DNA of 64,000 nucleotides from Spirometra erinaceieuropaei (taxonomy: Eukaryota > Platyhelminthes > Cestoda > Diphyllobothriidea > Diphyllobothriidae), in the NCBI GenBank assembly GCA_902702965.1, contig CACRXP010000005.1, positions 3,060,706 to 3,124,705 of the forward strand, written 5' to 3'. Below are positions 1-11,860 of this stretch, piece by piece; within the stretch, counting starts at the first letter, position 1; the number at the start of each line of letters is the position of its first letter. The notes below the pieces were generated by a model that had not been told where the DNA came from, searched no databases, and worked only from the letters and a program-made list of their open reading frames with translations. Position numbers and translations under genes: made by a program.

Positions 1-305
1 TTTCTGACCCATTTTTGCCTTTGGTTAAAATCCTAGTCAAGTTTTTGTTGTGAACCAGGGGGTGTGGTGGTACGCCTAAGTGCGGGTCCGGCCGTGCCAG
101 CCCCCTACGCACCCCTCCCCCGCCTTCGGTCTTCTTGACTATGTCTTGATACCAGGCGTAGGCGGGGTAGGAGGAGAGAGTGCGATAGATGCTGTGCAAG
201 TCCACTATAAAATTCCCGCACAACTCGCCGTGCCTGCTCTCACCCTGCTGGGGAGCACACGGGGGACATCTTCGGCTACGACGGTCGAACTGTCGTCTAA
301 GTATT
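1..305 (+). repeat. Dispersed repeat R1 (left end cut by window)
   Basis: First copy of the commonest dispersed repeat in the window. Landmarks shared with other copies are an opening like 'aaaatcctagtcaagt', a C-rich block 'gtgccagcc', a purine block 'ggaggagagagtgcg', 'gatgctgtgcaagt' and an ending 'gagcacacgg...gacatc...cggtcgaactgtcgt'. Related copies lie near 5.0, 7.4, 10.0, 11.7, 27.7, 29.5, 30.5, 37.2, 43.6, 45.3, 47.1, 59.3 and 59.6 kb. No long conserved reading frame is evident, so a non-autonomous element or degenerate remnant is likely. Confidence 0.75.
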
Positions 306-1125
306 TGTTCGATAATGGTGGGAGAACCATCCCGTGTTAATTTCCAAAATTAGATTATAGCAGACTTACTTAGCACCAGCTTCTCTCTCTTCTCAAGCCC
401 TGGCCGGACGCGTTGGCTAGACTGCCTTCAAATCGCCTTGGGCGTGACAATTATCTGACACAAAGCCGCAGTCGACCCGTGCCACAAGGGGCCTGTCGGT
501 GCTCGGCACTCCTGAAGCATCGGCGGAATTTTTTTGCGATGGTAACTTGCAACATTGTGTAGTCAGGGGCCCCCTCCTAAGCCAGGATAGATTTTCGTCC
601 TGCAACGACTAGCCTTCGAGCGCTTGCCATGCGTGCGGCATGTCAGTTATGCGTTCTTCAACCATTCCCAGCTAGGAGAGGCGGGTAGGAGGTAGTTACA
701 TGTGACTAATTGGGCGAGAACAGGGCTCGATGCCACTATAAAATCAAGTGGGTCACAACTACCTTACCACTACTTGGCTCTCTGATGCCGTTAGACTGTA
801 AACGGTGGCCATCCAGTATAAGCCTTTCTCCGCCCTTAATGTTACTCTGTGTTCTGTTTATATGCTAGGCTTTGGCGACCGAGAAGGCTTAGTCCTGATG
901 CATAAACACACCCTCCACGGTCACACAGGAGAGATTTAACACACTGAGATATTTTTGGATAACACATCTTTGGACGCTGCGCAACCAGATATGGCCGTAT
1001 GGAAAGTTACATTCCGGAAGGAGCCTCAAAGCCTGCCGATGGTCACAGGCCTGTGCTTTTGGGGGAAGGGTTAAAGCCGATTTCGAGTAGTGTGTTGGCT
1101 CATCAACGATTGTGGATTCCATGGT
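306..1125. other. No recognisable feature
   Basis: Only short random-looking frames are present. I see no splice-flanked exon and no repeat family recurring elsewhere in the window. Confidence 0.5.
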
Positions 1126-1492
1126 AAGGTCTTATTTCGTAGTCGCAACTGTTAGGAGTTAGGGTTAGGGGTTAGTGTTAGGGGTTAGGGTTGTGGGTTA
1201 GTGTTAGGACTTAGGGCTAGGGGTTGGAGTTAGGGGTCAGGGTTACAGGTTAGGTGTTAGATTAGAGTTAGGGGTTGTGTTGTGGAAACCGCGTCAAGAT
1301 CTTATTTCGTAGCCGCACATGTTAGGGGTTAGGGATAGGGGTTAGTGTTAGGACTTAGGGTTAGTGGTCAGGGTTATGGTTAGCGGTTAACGTTTGGGAT
1401 TAGTGAAACCCCCCCTATTACCACCGGTCCCGTGTGACATGTGGCTGGCGCTTGTATACTGCGGGTGCGGCTACGAAATAAGGTCTGACCGA
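1126..1492. repeat. Degenerate TTAGGG-type array with inverted borders
   Basis: Dense variants of GTTAGGG/GGGTTAG run from about 1150 to 1400. The block 'tcttatttcgtag' occurs at about 1131 and again at about 1296, giving a tandem unit of about 165 bp, and its reverse complement 'ctacgaaataaggtct' closes the region at about 1471-1487. TTAGGG is the flatworm telomere repeat, so this is an interstitial telomere-like minisatellite bounded by inverted copies of one short sequence. Confidence 0.7.
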
Positions 1493-1616
1493 AACCACAA
1501 ACAGTGAGCCTACCCCGACGCGTCAAATGATATTCTGCAGTAGGGTTGGTGTATTTTCCGTCGTGAATCAGGTAAAGGCTTCTCCGGTGGCCACTTACGT
1601 GTAAATCCAACAAGGC

Positions 1617-1985
1617 AGAATAACATTATTGACAAAGACAAAGGACACTGGAAGGGCTATTTCTGACCTGTTAGCCGTCACCCAACCGCGAGGTATGCGA
1701 CCCCCGAGGCTCGATCCCGTGACCTGTTCGCTAGAAGTCCAACGCTCTAGCGACTGAGCCACGGGTTCGTTTTCCTGTCACTTTCGGTCGGGTAAATTAA
1801 CAACGGTAGATCTCGCTTGAGCCCTTCTCGCAGTCGCTCAGCGACGCGTGATATAGGTAAGATAGCAGTACCGACAAAGGCAAGGCAGAACCCCCAGGCA
1901 AAACGGGAGGAGTGAGTTCCGTAATACGATTGGTGCATGACCCTCTGCCAACTCCAAGTAAGGTTCAACAACGCAAAGAGATGAC
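1617..1985 (-). repeat. SINE S1 copy plus start of a second unit
   Basis: Read on the minus strand, the segment has a tRNA-like A box ('tggctcagtcgctagag' side), a B-box region ('gatcgagcc') and the S1 tail 'gtcaataatg'. A second partial unit begins near 1850 with the same 'accgacaaaggcaag' motif directly after 'gcgtgatata', so two units are joined head to tail. The hammerhead core of this copy is eroded. Confidence 0.6.
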
Positions 1986-1989
1986 GTCA

Positions 1990-3720
1990 CCACGGGTTGA
2001 CAGCATCTACTCGAGTGCAGAGAAGACTGATTGATATGAGCACCCCATTTGAGTGACGCGCCACTCACTGGCAGTCCGTTGTGGACGACATTTCCGTACG
2101 ATCGGGCGAACTTGAATGACTTTTCTTGGCCGCGCTCCTTGTTCATATTTCAAGTTTTTATCGCGTGAGATTTAGGACCATGACAGGGGAAAAACCGCAA
2201 ATGAGCCAGAGCCGTATCTCAGACAGTGTTTTTCGTCATTTTCCACCAGAGATTATAGCCTGTTGACTGGTCGCAGCTATGCGATCATCTGTGAACCCCT
2301 CAAACCAGGAGTTCCAGACAGAGCGGAACGCTCGTCTTCCTTTCCGCAATCACACCGCGCTCACTTATCTTTAATACTCACGACCGCAACCGCGAAAGCG
2401 TAATTCTTCTACTGAAATAGCAAGGTTCTAAGCTCAATCCATCAGGCCTTCCATCCCGTGGTTGAGTGGGGCTACCTTACAAGGCCACCTAGGACGAAAG
2501 TCAATCCAGTCTCCCCTGTATTTGTCGAAACAACTTACAGAGACGTGTTCGGGAACAGGGCGTCAAGACTCGGCTACTCAGTTGGTCACTTGAGAGTGAA
2601 TGTCCCCAGTGGGCCGATTTCGCGGCCCGAAACAAGACCGCGGATGACTTTTCTAATTGCTTCGATTAATTGTGTTCCACTGGGGGATAGCTGGGATCTG
2701 CACATCACACAGCACTGTCTACCACGTGATATCATGGAACAACAGATCTTGCCTACCTCTATGCCTGGTCGTGAATAGGCCTCCACTGCGCATTCCTGTT
2801 CGTTAACTGTGACTTCTTTCATAAGGCTCTTTTCCTTCTTGGCGTTTCCTTGACAGTTGGCTTTAAAGAAGCGTGGAACTTCCTCTGCCTTCACCCTGAA
2901 GGTCGTTAACCCGGTTCTGATTTCTGGGTCCTGGAATTCCCTATGAGGCTCGCTTCACGTTCTTGAAAATGTCAAGAAATTTTGACAGAAGAACTGCTTA
3001 TCTTGTCAGCTTGTAAACATTTCACATGGGGTTTAGGACTTATGGTTAGTCTACTGCAATGAGGGTTGGAATCTCAATCGAGAACTGAGACTTCTATAAG
3101 ATAACGTGATTTCAAGCCTTTCGACCTCACCGGCTTCCCCGTCCTGGCATTTAGCATCAGTTACCTCCAAAGGCTTTTATTTTCGCCAGACTAGCGCTAG
3201 CTTCTGCACCTCATGCTTACCTTCGGTGTAAATATGCATAACTTTCTTGCGTCCGCCGACAAGTCACATGCAGGTTTCAAAATCAAACGCTGTCGCGCTG
3301 CGCCACAAAAAACAAATTGTTTTTAAGTCGTCGCTCGCCGGCTTTGTGGGCTTCCGCTTCGAAACCAGTCAGTTGGCCTTGGGCACAGATGAGTGTGTTT
3401 ACCCCCAGTGTCGCCCTAGCTTTGGGCGTCGATGGTCCCCCCCCCCTCCCTGGAATGCCTGCAATGACATTAGAGCCGTGCTGCGCCTTTTTGTTTCAAC
3501 CTTCTAATGTCTGTGTTCCCCCCCCCCCACCCTGCATGTGTGTCCCTTCGACACTGACATTTTAACCAACGTGCCCGTTGCTGCAAAGACGCACGCACAT
3601 TCACGCGCTGTCCCCATCCCCGCACCGGGGGAAGGGGGGTGGGCAAGGCGACCCGAAATACCTGCTTTTGGACAAGGCAGCGATCCAAATTGCCCAGTTG
3701 GCTGTCCCTTCACCCTTAGC
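1990..3720. other. No recognisable gene; poly-C tracts
   Basis: No supported exon or known repeat. Poly-C runs at about 3438-3447 and 3519-3528 sit in a C-rich stretch whose open frames are simple low-stop by-products of base composition. Confidence 0.45.
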
Positions 3721-3726
3721 CCCTCG

Positions 3727-4500
3727 ATGTGTGACACAATGGATGCTGTGTGTGTGAGAGAGAGAGGTACATTGTGCAGGTGTACGTGATTTATTGCGCC
3801 TTCATGATTAGATATATGCCCGTCCAATTAGTCGCTGTAGGCTCTGGTGTTGTCCGCGTGGGCAGGTGTACGCATTCCGGCCGCTGCAGACTGTAGTGCG
3901 GACTTCCAGTCCGTCCCACTACAAGTTAGTTTTGTCCTATGTGGCGTAGGTGGTCGCTAAATGCTGCCTCCTCCCTTTCTGCCGGACAATAGGAATACTG
4001 GTGAAAAATTGCGAACCCGACCGTATGAGCCTCTACAAAGTGTACTATTTTTGTGGTTGTACAAACGTAATAAGGCCGGGGAACTCTAGACTGCCAGTCC
4101 AAGATACTGGAGCGGGGTTTGGGGGAGAACACTAAACACCTGCTGTTGGGCTACTTAGTGATCAAAATTGTCCTGTTCGGCGTTCTCCCTCCCCCCCTCC
4201 CCCTAGTCCCTTGCTGTATGGCACAGTGGACTCTGCGTGAGGCACATTCTGCGGGTGTTCGTGATTTATAGCACCCTCATGACTAATATATGTGCGCCAC
4301 TGTTTGTCCAATTAGCCACTGTAGGCTATGATGTTGTACGCGTGGACAGGCATACGCAGTCCGGCTGCTGATGCTACTGACTGTAGCGCGTACTTCCAGT
4401 GCATACCACCGCAGGATCATTTTATTGTACGTACTCAGCATGTAAACCCAATTAAGCCGGAGACCGCTAGACCGACGCCCTAAGGCCGAACCGTCATGCA
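3727..4500. repeat. Diverged tandem duplication, unit about 480 bp
   Basis: Blocks at about 3727-4130 and 4205-4500 share ordered segments: 'gtgatttat...gc(g/a)cc(t/c)tcatga', 'gtccaattag', 'actgtaggct', 'gcgtgg(g/a)cagg' and 'acttccagt'. The order is the same in both, so this is a direct duplication with later divergence. It has no recognisable product. Confidence 0.55.
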
Positions 4501-4999
4501 CGCAGGCCGTGTCGGCGTATCGCACGGACATATTGCCTTGCTTCCTGCGTACCATGCTCTGCGCAGTCTGCCAGGTGGTGCGACCCCGCTGTTGGCATCC
4601 AACAACGTGCGCGGCTGAGGTAAACCGCAGAAACTTCACGTTTAATAAAGCGAAAGTGAAATTCCCATACAGGATGCTAAAAAGTGAGGGGGGAGAGTTC
4701 ACTGGAGAAGGGAGGGGGGGGGGGTATTTGTCGAGTGACAATTTCGACTCTGCGTCTGCGTAGAGGAGGTGACTACTCGAAATGTCGGAATGTGAACACA
4801 CGCATCCTGGTCGCTTCCTCTTTCATCTTTTGAGCTCGACGTCCGTTGCGGACGTTCCATCTGCTCCTATTTTAGGCCTCTGAACGGTCCGAAAAGTTCA
4901 GGCGAGCACGAAGGCAGTTTGATCGCCGGTACCGACGAGGCCCACTGTGCGTCCTACAGCAGGGTGGGCGCAGGGACGGTGACTTGCGTGTGAATTAGT
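4501..4999. other. No recognisable feature
   Basis: Contains a G-run at about 4715-4724 but no supported gene or repeat. Confidence 0.4.
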
Positions 5000-5450
5000 T
5001 TTTAGCGATGGCGGACTTTCACAGCGCCTATCTGCACCCGCTCCCTCCTCGCCCTGCTTGGCCCGGTGTCAAGACAGAGTTAGGAGGACCGGAGGCGGGG
5101 TCGACTGCACTGGCTGGCAAAGCTAAACAGACCGTCTGCGCGTGCCACACACGGGCTGCGTTTAACCAAAACAACAGAGGGGCGACCCCACATCCCGCAT
5201 GAGTGCGAGTACCATGGGAGTCTGAATCTGCGCCCTGACAGGATCGAGTCAGCCGGTCAGTTGGCAGCCTTCCACGCGCACCGGGAGGGTTTAAAAGCGC
5301 GTCAGCTTGTTTACAGTGAGGAGTATGCGTTGAGTGTCGTGGGGATGCAATCGTCCTTGCTATCGCTTCCCTCTCCAGACCATCATTCAACTGCCCGAGT
5401 TGCTTAGTTATCTGACGTGGGGATGGGCGCCGATGGCTGGCGTGGCGTGA
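5000..5450 (-). repeat. R1 followed by R2-like block (composite repeat)
   Basis: The left half (to about 5215) is R1 in reverse: 'gtgaattag', 'cccggtgtcaagacagag', 'gaccggagg'. The right half shares 'gtctgaatctgcgccct' and 'cagttggca...ttccacgcg' with the block beside R1 at 10.3 kb. The same pairing recurs elsewhere, so R1 and R2 behave as one element. Confidence 0.55.
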
Positions 5451-6540
5451 GCCTCCGCTAGGCGTGCCACCGCACCTCCCATGTATGGAATTTTTCAAGG
5501 ATGCGGGTCCAATTAACGTGTGTCCTACCATGTTCTGGCTGCTGTGTTGTCCAACGCAACTCCCGCGTGAACCGTTGTAGGAGGCAATCGAATGAGCGCA
5601 ATAACTGCTTCACACGCTCAGCTCGTTTTCACTGAGTATTCACAATCGCGAAGGACAGAACCTTGGCCGTTGAGTCAGTTAGTAAACGAACCCGGCATCA
5701 ACTTTCGGATCCTTCCTGCCTGGCTGAGGGGCGAGAGGACCGGTCACTTCAGCCCCTCCCCCTCCTTGACTCTGTCGGCAAAATTTATCGAGTTATATTA
5801 GCATAAGCCGGACCATTTACTGGATGTCTGCCAATTTCCTGAGTTCCAAGGGTCCACCGCTTTCCAAAGACCGCTTCTGGGCAGAGGTGTGATTAGTGTT
5901 CACAGTCCTACTAACGCCCTCCACTCGGACGTAGCGGCTTTGTGTGCAGTATGCTAATTGGACTGCAGTTTTGGCACATGCACACACGCACACACACCCA
6001 GTGCTTCCGCTCCGACTCACCACTGCCTTGCCATCCGGCCGTAGAATGAGCGGAGAAAGCTTGCCACCGGCCTAGTGCTTGCACCTGCCGGTGAGAATCA
6101 ATTTATGGTGTGGACTGTGCTGCCGGTAGCGTACTTACACGACCACAATAATAGTCCATGACTGGCAGAAATCAGTTCACGCGTAACGCCTGTATGACCG
6201 AGTTGTACTCGCGAACTGAGCCCTGTCCAGGTTATTTCCAATTATACTCGAAAATAGTAGAGGGTAAACTAAGTGTTCCGATAAGTCATTCGTTATTAAT
6301 GGGTGACAGCAGTGTAATGCATTCATGTTAGTCCTGGTCTAGTATTATCGGAAAGGTCGCCCTTACGAACGCCAAACAGCAACACAGACACAGAACCTTT
6401 CGTATACCTGACTGGTGCTCGTTTCGTGAATTTCCATTGTCTTCTGGTCTTAGTGAGATATTATAAGCTTATATGAGTTGAGTTCTCTACTCTTTTCCTC
6501 CTAGTACTATTGTGTAAACCCAACTAAAAAAAACTCGGCG
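5451..6540. other. No recognisable gene; short CA repeat
   Basis: A CA-rich tract lies at about 5978-5999. No supported exon or known repeat was seen. Confidence 0.45.
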
Positions 6541-6720
6541 ACCCCCGTGGGATTCGAACCCACGATAGCAAGGGGAAGACCCGAGTACAGCCAACGCTCT
6601 AGCCACCTGAGCTCCAAGGCCAATCCAGGAGCCGTGTTTTTCACGGTTATGTCAAAAAGAATTATTCAAAATTTTCCAAAACACCTATTAATTGAGCCTG
6701 GTAGCCATCTGGTTGATTCG
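6541..6720. repeat. SINE S2 copies (minus tRNA-like head, plus tail)
   Basis: On the minus strand 6541-6625 has a tRNA-like sequence: A box 'gagctcaggtggctagag' and B box 'gtgggttcgaatcccac'. It is followed on the + strand by an S2 tail, 'gaattattcaaaattttcc...acctattaattgag'. The head and tail lie in opposite orientations, so two S2 copies probably abut. The tRNA-like part is close to a real cloverleaf, but the shared tail in other copies argues for a SINE. Confidence 0.6.
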
Positions 6721-6852
6721 AGATCGTTAACTCAGGAATCCCTGGTTAGACGATCAGCTTATTGTGTCAGATTTGGTGGATTCCAGACGTTGCAGTAGGC
6801 TGGGCGGGTAGCTTGACCTAAATATGATTAAACTCGCGACTCCTGGTGGGAG

Positions 6853-7005
6853 GGGGGCTCGTAGCTCAGGTGGCTAGAACGCTGATTGTACTCAAGCCTT
6901 CCCCCGTGCCGTCATGGGCTCGATTCCCACCGAGGTCACAGAGTTCTTTAGAGTTGGGTCAAGATGAATTATTCGAAGTCTGACAAAGCATCTATTAATT
7001 TTATA
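6853..7005 (+). repeat. SINE S2, near-complete copy
   Basis: A tRNA-like head starts 'ctcgtagctcaggtggctag' and has a B box 'gggctcgattccc'. The acceptor-stem-like halves 'gggctcg' and 'cgaggtc' pair with one mismatch. The body carries the S2 tail 'gaattattcgaagtctgac' and 'catctattaatttt'. An internal pol III promoter is expected for this class. Confidence 0.65.
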
Positions 7006-7354
7006 ACGTCCTCTAAAGTCCTTGGACGGACTTGAGGTTGTGTTGCTGAAACCGGACGTGTCAGGTCTGGCCTCGATTTTTATGCGCACAGTCGAGCTGT
7101 ATCTTATTGATTTTAGCGAAGTACTGCGTGCTTACATCCTTCCGACCAAGAGTTGCTCGTGCTGTACACAAATTCGTATCGCTATACTCCTAGGTGAAAG
7201 CCCAGATGAGTGGTTCTTCGATAACCCGTGACTGTAGGAGTCAATTGTGTGAGGTTTCGGTTCATCAGTGGATTCCGCTTGTGCTTGCTGTCCTTTTTGG
7301 TACAAGTTCAAGCTTGTTCACCAATCGGAACCAAAGGTATAACAGTTATGATAG
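7006..7354. other. No recognisable feature
   Basis: Unique-looking sequence between an S2 SINE and an R1 copy. Confidence 0.4.
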
Positions 7355-7790
7355 GTTGACCGGCGCATCCGCCGACGTCCGCCGTGTGCTGCACAGCAAG
7401 GTGAAGCAGGCACGGCGACTTGCGCTGCATCTACCGCACTCTTTCCTCCTCCCAATCTGGACCCGGTTTCAAGACATAGTCAAAAAGACCGGAGACTGAG
7501 AGGGCGCAGGTGGATAGCGCGGCCGAGTCTGCACCTTGGCGCTCCACTCCACACCCTCTGGTCCATACAACGAACACTTGACCAGGATTTTAACCAAGAA
7601 CAACAACAACAGCAAAAAGGACGTGGATGACCGGGCAGCCATGCACATGTCCCGTATACCTAGCGGGAGTGCAAGCGCATCTACGCCGAAAGAACCAGGC
7701 ACCAGAGAACTGACAGCGCACACCAGGATACGAGGACGGTGGTTTGCCGATCATGGCATAGGAGGCGCCCACAAACCTTGGGGCCCAGGT
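7355..7790 (-). repeat. R1, long copy
   Basis: Reverse-oriented R1 with an extended distal part: 'caaaaaggacgtggatga', 'gcagccatgcacatg', 'gagtgcaagcgcatctac', 'gaggacggtggtttgc'. The extended part is very similar to that at 37.3-37.6 kb, so these two copies probably descend from a recent common source. Confidence 0.7.
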
Positions 7791-8009
7791 CTACAAGCAA
7801 CCCCGAATACACAATTGGGGAATCCATTGATAAGTCGAGCCCTGCACATTTGTCCCCTCCAGATGCGAGAAACGGCTGAAACCTGTCTCTCCTCACTTAG
7901 GCGGTACCTGTGTTGGAGATTTAATGGAGGAAAAATATCCTAACGCAATAACTTTTACGTTTGAATAAGATCAAACGGGTATTCGCAATAGATCAGAAAA
8001 CTGCAAAAT

Positions 8010-8165
8010 AAATAACGATAAAGGCAAGACCGGTCGGAGTAGTCGTTTCTGGTTTATTAGCCGTCGTCAGCCAACAGTATATCAACCCCAGGTTTGGATA
8101 AGCCGTGTTCGAATCTGGGACTTTCTGACCACTGGACGTTAAACCGAAGTCCTTACCATTAAAAC
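8010..8165 (-). repeat. SINE S1 copy, degraded hammerhead
   Basis: Minus-strand S1 with core CTGACGA (reverse complement at 8064-8070) and the stem II block 'ggctaataa'. The stem III palindrome is lost ('gaaacgacta' instead of 'gaaatggccatt'), so self-cleavage is unlikely. The B-box-like 'tgttcgaatctggg' reads in the opposite sense at about 8107-8120. Confidence 0.6.
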
Positions 8166-8926
8166 GCAAATCCTTTTTCCTGTCCGTTGCGATCGAGGAT
8201 ACTTAACAATCTGGGAATGTCGTCTACCAATTTAGTAACATTTTGGAATATAGTCGTCCTGTCGCACCTTGGAGCTCTACACAGAGCCTTTTACAGTACT
8301 TGCATAGCGGTGAGCAGTCAATACTGCAGATTACTGAAGGTTATGCTAACCTTTTCAGTAGAGGTATAAATTGCTGACGACGGCAAGTAAACCAGAAACT
8401 GTCATGTTCATCCCCCTATTTGTTTATTCTGAATTATTGTCCTGTTGCTATGCGAACGCCTGCGGCCGCCATTCATTTGGACTTCAAAGGCTATCACCCC
8501 ACGCCAAGCGGCTTAGCAAAGTATCCGGTCCTCCTCGGATTTTTGTTTCTGGGTAGACCTGAGATTACTTACCTTTTTTATTTAATTGTTGGTGTTTGAG
8601 GAGTTTTGACTAAACGAAATCCTTAAATTTGTTAGAGCCATAATTCTTATGCTTCTAGGGTATTCACCCATCACTGTTCTTCAGAATTACTGGAGCAGTT
8701 TTGACCGAAACTCGTGTTTAAACCTTTTTTGGCGAAAGCCCTAGTGGTTACAGATTATCTAATAAAAGCACCGATAAGTGGAAAATTGAAAGAGAGATTG
8801 TTTACACAACTTCAGGTAGCTGTCTGATGGCCGAAAAGGGTAAAAATGAACGTCTACTCACTCTTGCTCCGGACCTTCCTCTTCTCCATCTCTGAGCCAT
8901 CAATCTCTGCTGCTGTTGTCGTTGTC
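8166..8926. other. No recognisable feature
   Basis: AT-rich, no supported exon or repeat. Confidence 0.45.
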
Positions 8927-8979
8927 GGTGGTGGTGGTGGTGGTGGTGGTGGTGGTGGTGGTGGTGGTGGTGGTGGTGG
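8927..8979. repeat. (GGT)n microsatellite, about 17 units
   Basis: Uninterrupted GGT triplets. They give polyhistidine or polyvaline frames on either strand that have no other coding support. Confidence 0.95.
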
Positions 8980-10019
8980 AGCGGTTTTCTATATCTCCTG
9001 AATTCGAAGGCACACGCCGTCAACATTCACCGTCTTGTAATATCAGTATGGTTCATGTACTTTTTATGAGTAGCTGGTCAGCCCTTAAAGTGTTCGCCCT
9101 TCACGGTCCGTGAGTGCTTATTTGGCAGACCCGAAAGCCTGTTTATTTTGTAGCTAGCCTCCTCCCGGGGGCGCTTCAACACCTGTGGGTGCTCCAGATA
9201 GCCCACACCCAGCCCAATGGGCAAGCCTCGTCTTCTTCCCATGGCGCCCACTCCTGCGTGCAGTAATATCTGGAAGCGTAGCGCGGCAGTGGTAAGAAAC
9301 TTACGAAATATTTGCGATGTTTGGAGCTTTTAGCGGTAAAGGAAAAAGGGCCAAGGCAATGGAAGCCAGAATCAACGATCAAGGTTAAACGCCATCCCTA
9401 CGAGCTTCGAATATTTTCGATTACAGTAAACCACGAGCCCGTTGCTTTGTGGAAGAACATTTGGGTTAGTGCCCACTTACCAAAATGGCCCAAGGGTTTG
9501 TGTATGACCAGATGTTTAAGTAAAATAAGCTATAATTAGTATTCTAGTAATTGGTCTTAACTATGCAACCTCCTTCGACAAACGTCGTGCTCACATGACC
9601 AAGAAGGAAGTGTCCTCTTGTTATACTGCGGCACATGATCAGCTGGTATCTACGTAAGGTGATTTTGCACGATCCCGAGCTTAGCGGATCCCTGCTTCAG
9701 ATGACAGTTCGACCGTCGCAAGCGACAACGTGCACAGTCTGAATTAGAGCAAAAGTTGCTGCGTCTTACTTTGGGGATGCACAGAACTGTAGAGAGGCTA
9801 ACATTACGCAAGATGGAACGGCCTATGTAGGGATAAAATGACTGATTACGGTGGAAAAATGGTTCCTTTTTAGACTACTTAGTTGAAGTCAGGGTTAATT
9901 CAGTAAAACTGTGACAGATCACTGCAATAGCAAATCACATCAACAAAATGGACGAATATCCTTAACCACTATACTATAGATTATTAGAATAATGCATTGC
10001 CGACCTTTCGATCCCCTTT
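8980..10019. other. No gene seen; small R1 fragment
   Basis: Only a short R1-like piece ('gacagttcgaccgtcgca') at about 9702-9720 is recognisable. Confidence 0.45.
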
Positions 10020-10530
10020 GCCAACGATGTTTATCGTGTGCACCACAGCATAATGGGCGCGGCATCCGCGAATTGCGTGTGAATTATTTCATAGTGGTTG
10101 CAGACTTGCGTAGCATCTACAGCACTCTCCCTCCTTCCTACCCACCCCGTTCCGATGTCAAAGCAATCTGTAGGCGACCGGAGGTGGGTTTGAGCCCTGC
10201 GGCTGACAGAGATAAACGACCCAACGACACATGAAACACACATGACCTGGTCCTTATAGCATGTACCAGGGTTTCACGAGGCTCGGTTCTCACATGCGTG
10301 AAGAGTCTCATAAGGATCACACTGATGAGGTGTCATTGAGCCTGAATCTCCGTCTTCCGGTCGGATGGAGTTAGCTCATCAGTTGGCAACTTTCCAAACC
10401 AAGACGCTTAGCGCTCTGTAGCAACTTTCAGCGCGTCGTATTTGGTGGCGTTGTGATGAATGCGCTGGTTTGCCGTAAGAATGGCTACCCCAGCCTCCGT
10501 CTCCATCATTCGTCTAATTCAGATATTAGA
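10020..10530 (-). repeat. R1 plus R2-like block (composite repeat)
   Basis: Reverse R1 (about 10020-10250) carries 'gtgtgaattatttcatagtg', 'gcagcatctacagcac'-type sequence and 'gaccggaggtggg'. It is followed by 'gagcctgaatctccgtctt', 'cagttggcaactttcc' and 'ccatcattcgtctaattca', all matching the 5.2-5.4 kb block in the same order. Confidence 0.55.
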
Positions 10531-11734
10531 TGCTTTGCACACAATCAACCGCATCAGGAGGTGTGCCTGACTGGTGAGCCAAGGGTCGCGGTAACTGCTG
10601 TACTTGGCTTCCTGCCTTAAGCAAAGCAGTTGCAGTAGAGCGACGGTCGTTCCTCTTCAACACTTTGTTGGTCAACCCCCTTCCCGTGAGAACAGCGCTC
10701 ACTGCATTTTCACTCAGACGACTAATTTCCTAGTGACTACTGAGCCATACTCACTGCTGCGCCAAAGTTACTAACAGGCAGTGGAATATTCGCACAGCTT
10801 CTAAACCATTTTGTCCTCCCGGCCCTGGGTAACCTTTCAAAGAGAGGTCACTCGCGTTTGTTTACTCCCGAGGTCGGCTGTGTCATCGGCCGACGACACT
10901 TGACCAGAATCCGTTCAGCTCACCTCCCCCTCCACGCACGCACAACGCTTCTACCGTGCTTGGACAACAGCTGTTAGCATAAGCAACAGGACCACCGCCC
11001 ATCCAAGAGGTGGTAATCTCCCTCTAGCTCCCGTTCGACGAGTAAAGTTGTCAGGTGACGGCTTCTGACAGGGACAGCTGTAACAGCCGGCGATATTTGG
11101 ATGTGGTGCCGTCGGCTGTGTAGATCGACACAAAATTCCCCTCACCTTTACGCCGGACGGATAAATCTATACGAATCCAGGATAATAGGAGGTAGTCAGG
11201 ACGGGACAGATGTAATATAAACAGTGAATATAAAAGGTATGTAAACAGATGTCATTAATGAATGAATGACACTTGGGGGGTAGGAGCCGTTTGAGGGGTT
11301 GAACTCCAACCGCCTGTCTGGAAAAGGAGGCGATGGGAGGCGTAGCGCCGTGGGCACACAGGAGCACACTAAACCAAACCTGGATCCTTTTGTAAGCGAA
11401 ATATTGTCTGTTTTAAACAAGTGTTTTTCGGTTCAGGCGACAGCGCAGCTGTTATACCCAGCCCAGGTTCTTTACCACAATGCGGACAAATATGCGTTTT
11501 CGGGGTCATTTGACGGGGGATGCCTTTGCACCTTAATTAAATACTTGGTTTTGCAACATCACCGAAGCAGCACTTAAACATTTCAGCAGCCACTGTTCTA
11601 GTAGACCGTCCGGCAATACCTAAAAGCGTAGAACCGAGAATGGGGTCTTTCGAGCTAGCCAACAGGACGGCAAATGGTAGAAAACGCGTGCTAACTCTTG
11701 TATTGACACTTTGCTTTTGAAGGAGACTTTTGGC
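10531..11734. other. No recognisable feature
   Basis: No splice-flanked exon or known repeat. Short frames here have no recognisable domain. Confidence 0.4.
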
Positions 11735-11860
11735 ACAATTCACATGACAGTTCGACCGTTGAGTCCGACGATGTCCACCGTGTGCTACACAGCAGGGTGC
11801 AGCAGGCACGGCGACTTGCGCAGCATCTACCGCATTCTCTCCTCCTCACACAATTCACAT
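11735..11860 (-). repeat. R1 fragment
   Basis: 'cacatgacagttcgaccgtt', 'gtccaccgtgtgct', 'gcaggcacggcgacttgcgc' and 'catctaccgcattctc' match the end of R1. Confidence 0.65.

Noticed and set aside
4283..4801. 172-codon minus-strand frame
   Set aside because: It overlaps a diverged tandem duplication, has no recognisable domain and no splice context.
5028..5531. 167-codon minus-strand frame
   Set aside because: It lies inside the R1/R2 repeat, and the frame is not conserved in other copies.
6541..6625. Functional tRNA gene on the minus strand
   Set aside because: A and B boxes are good, but the same head with a common tail occurs at 6.85 and 48.24 kb, which fits a tRNA-derived SINE better.
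8802..9026. Minus-strand frame with a long histidine run (and a valine run on the + strand)
   Set aside because: Both are translations of the (GGT)n microsatellite, with no other coding evidence.
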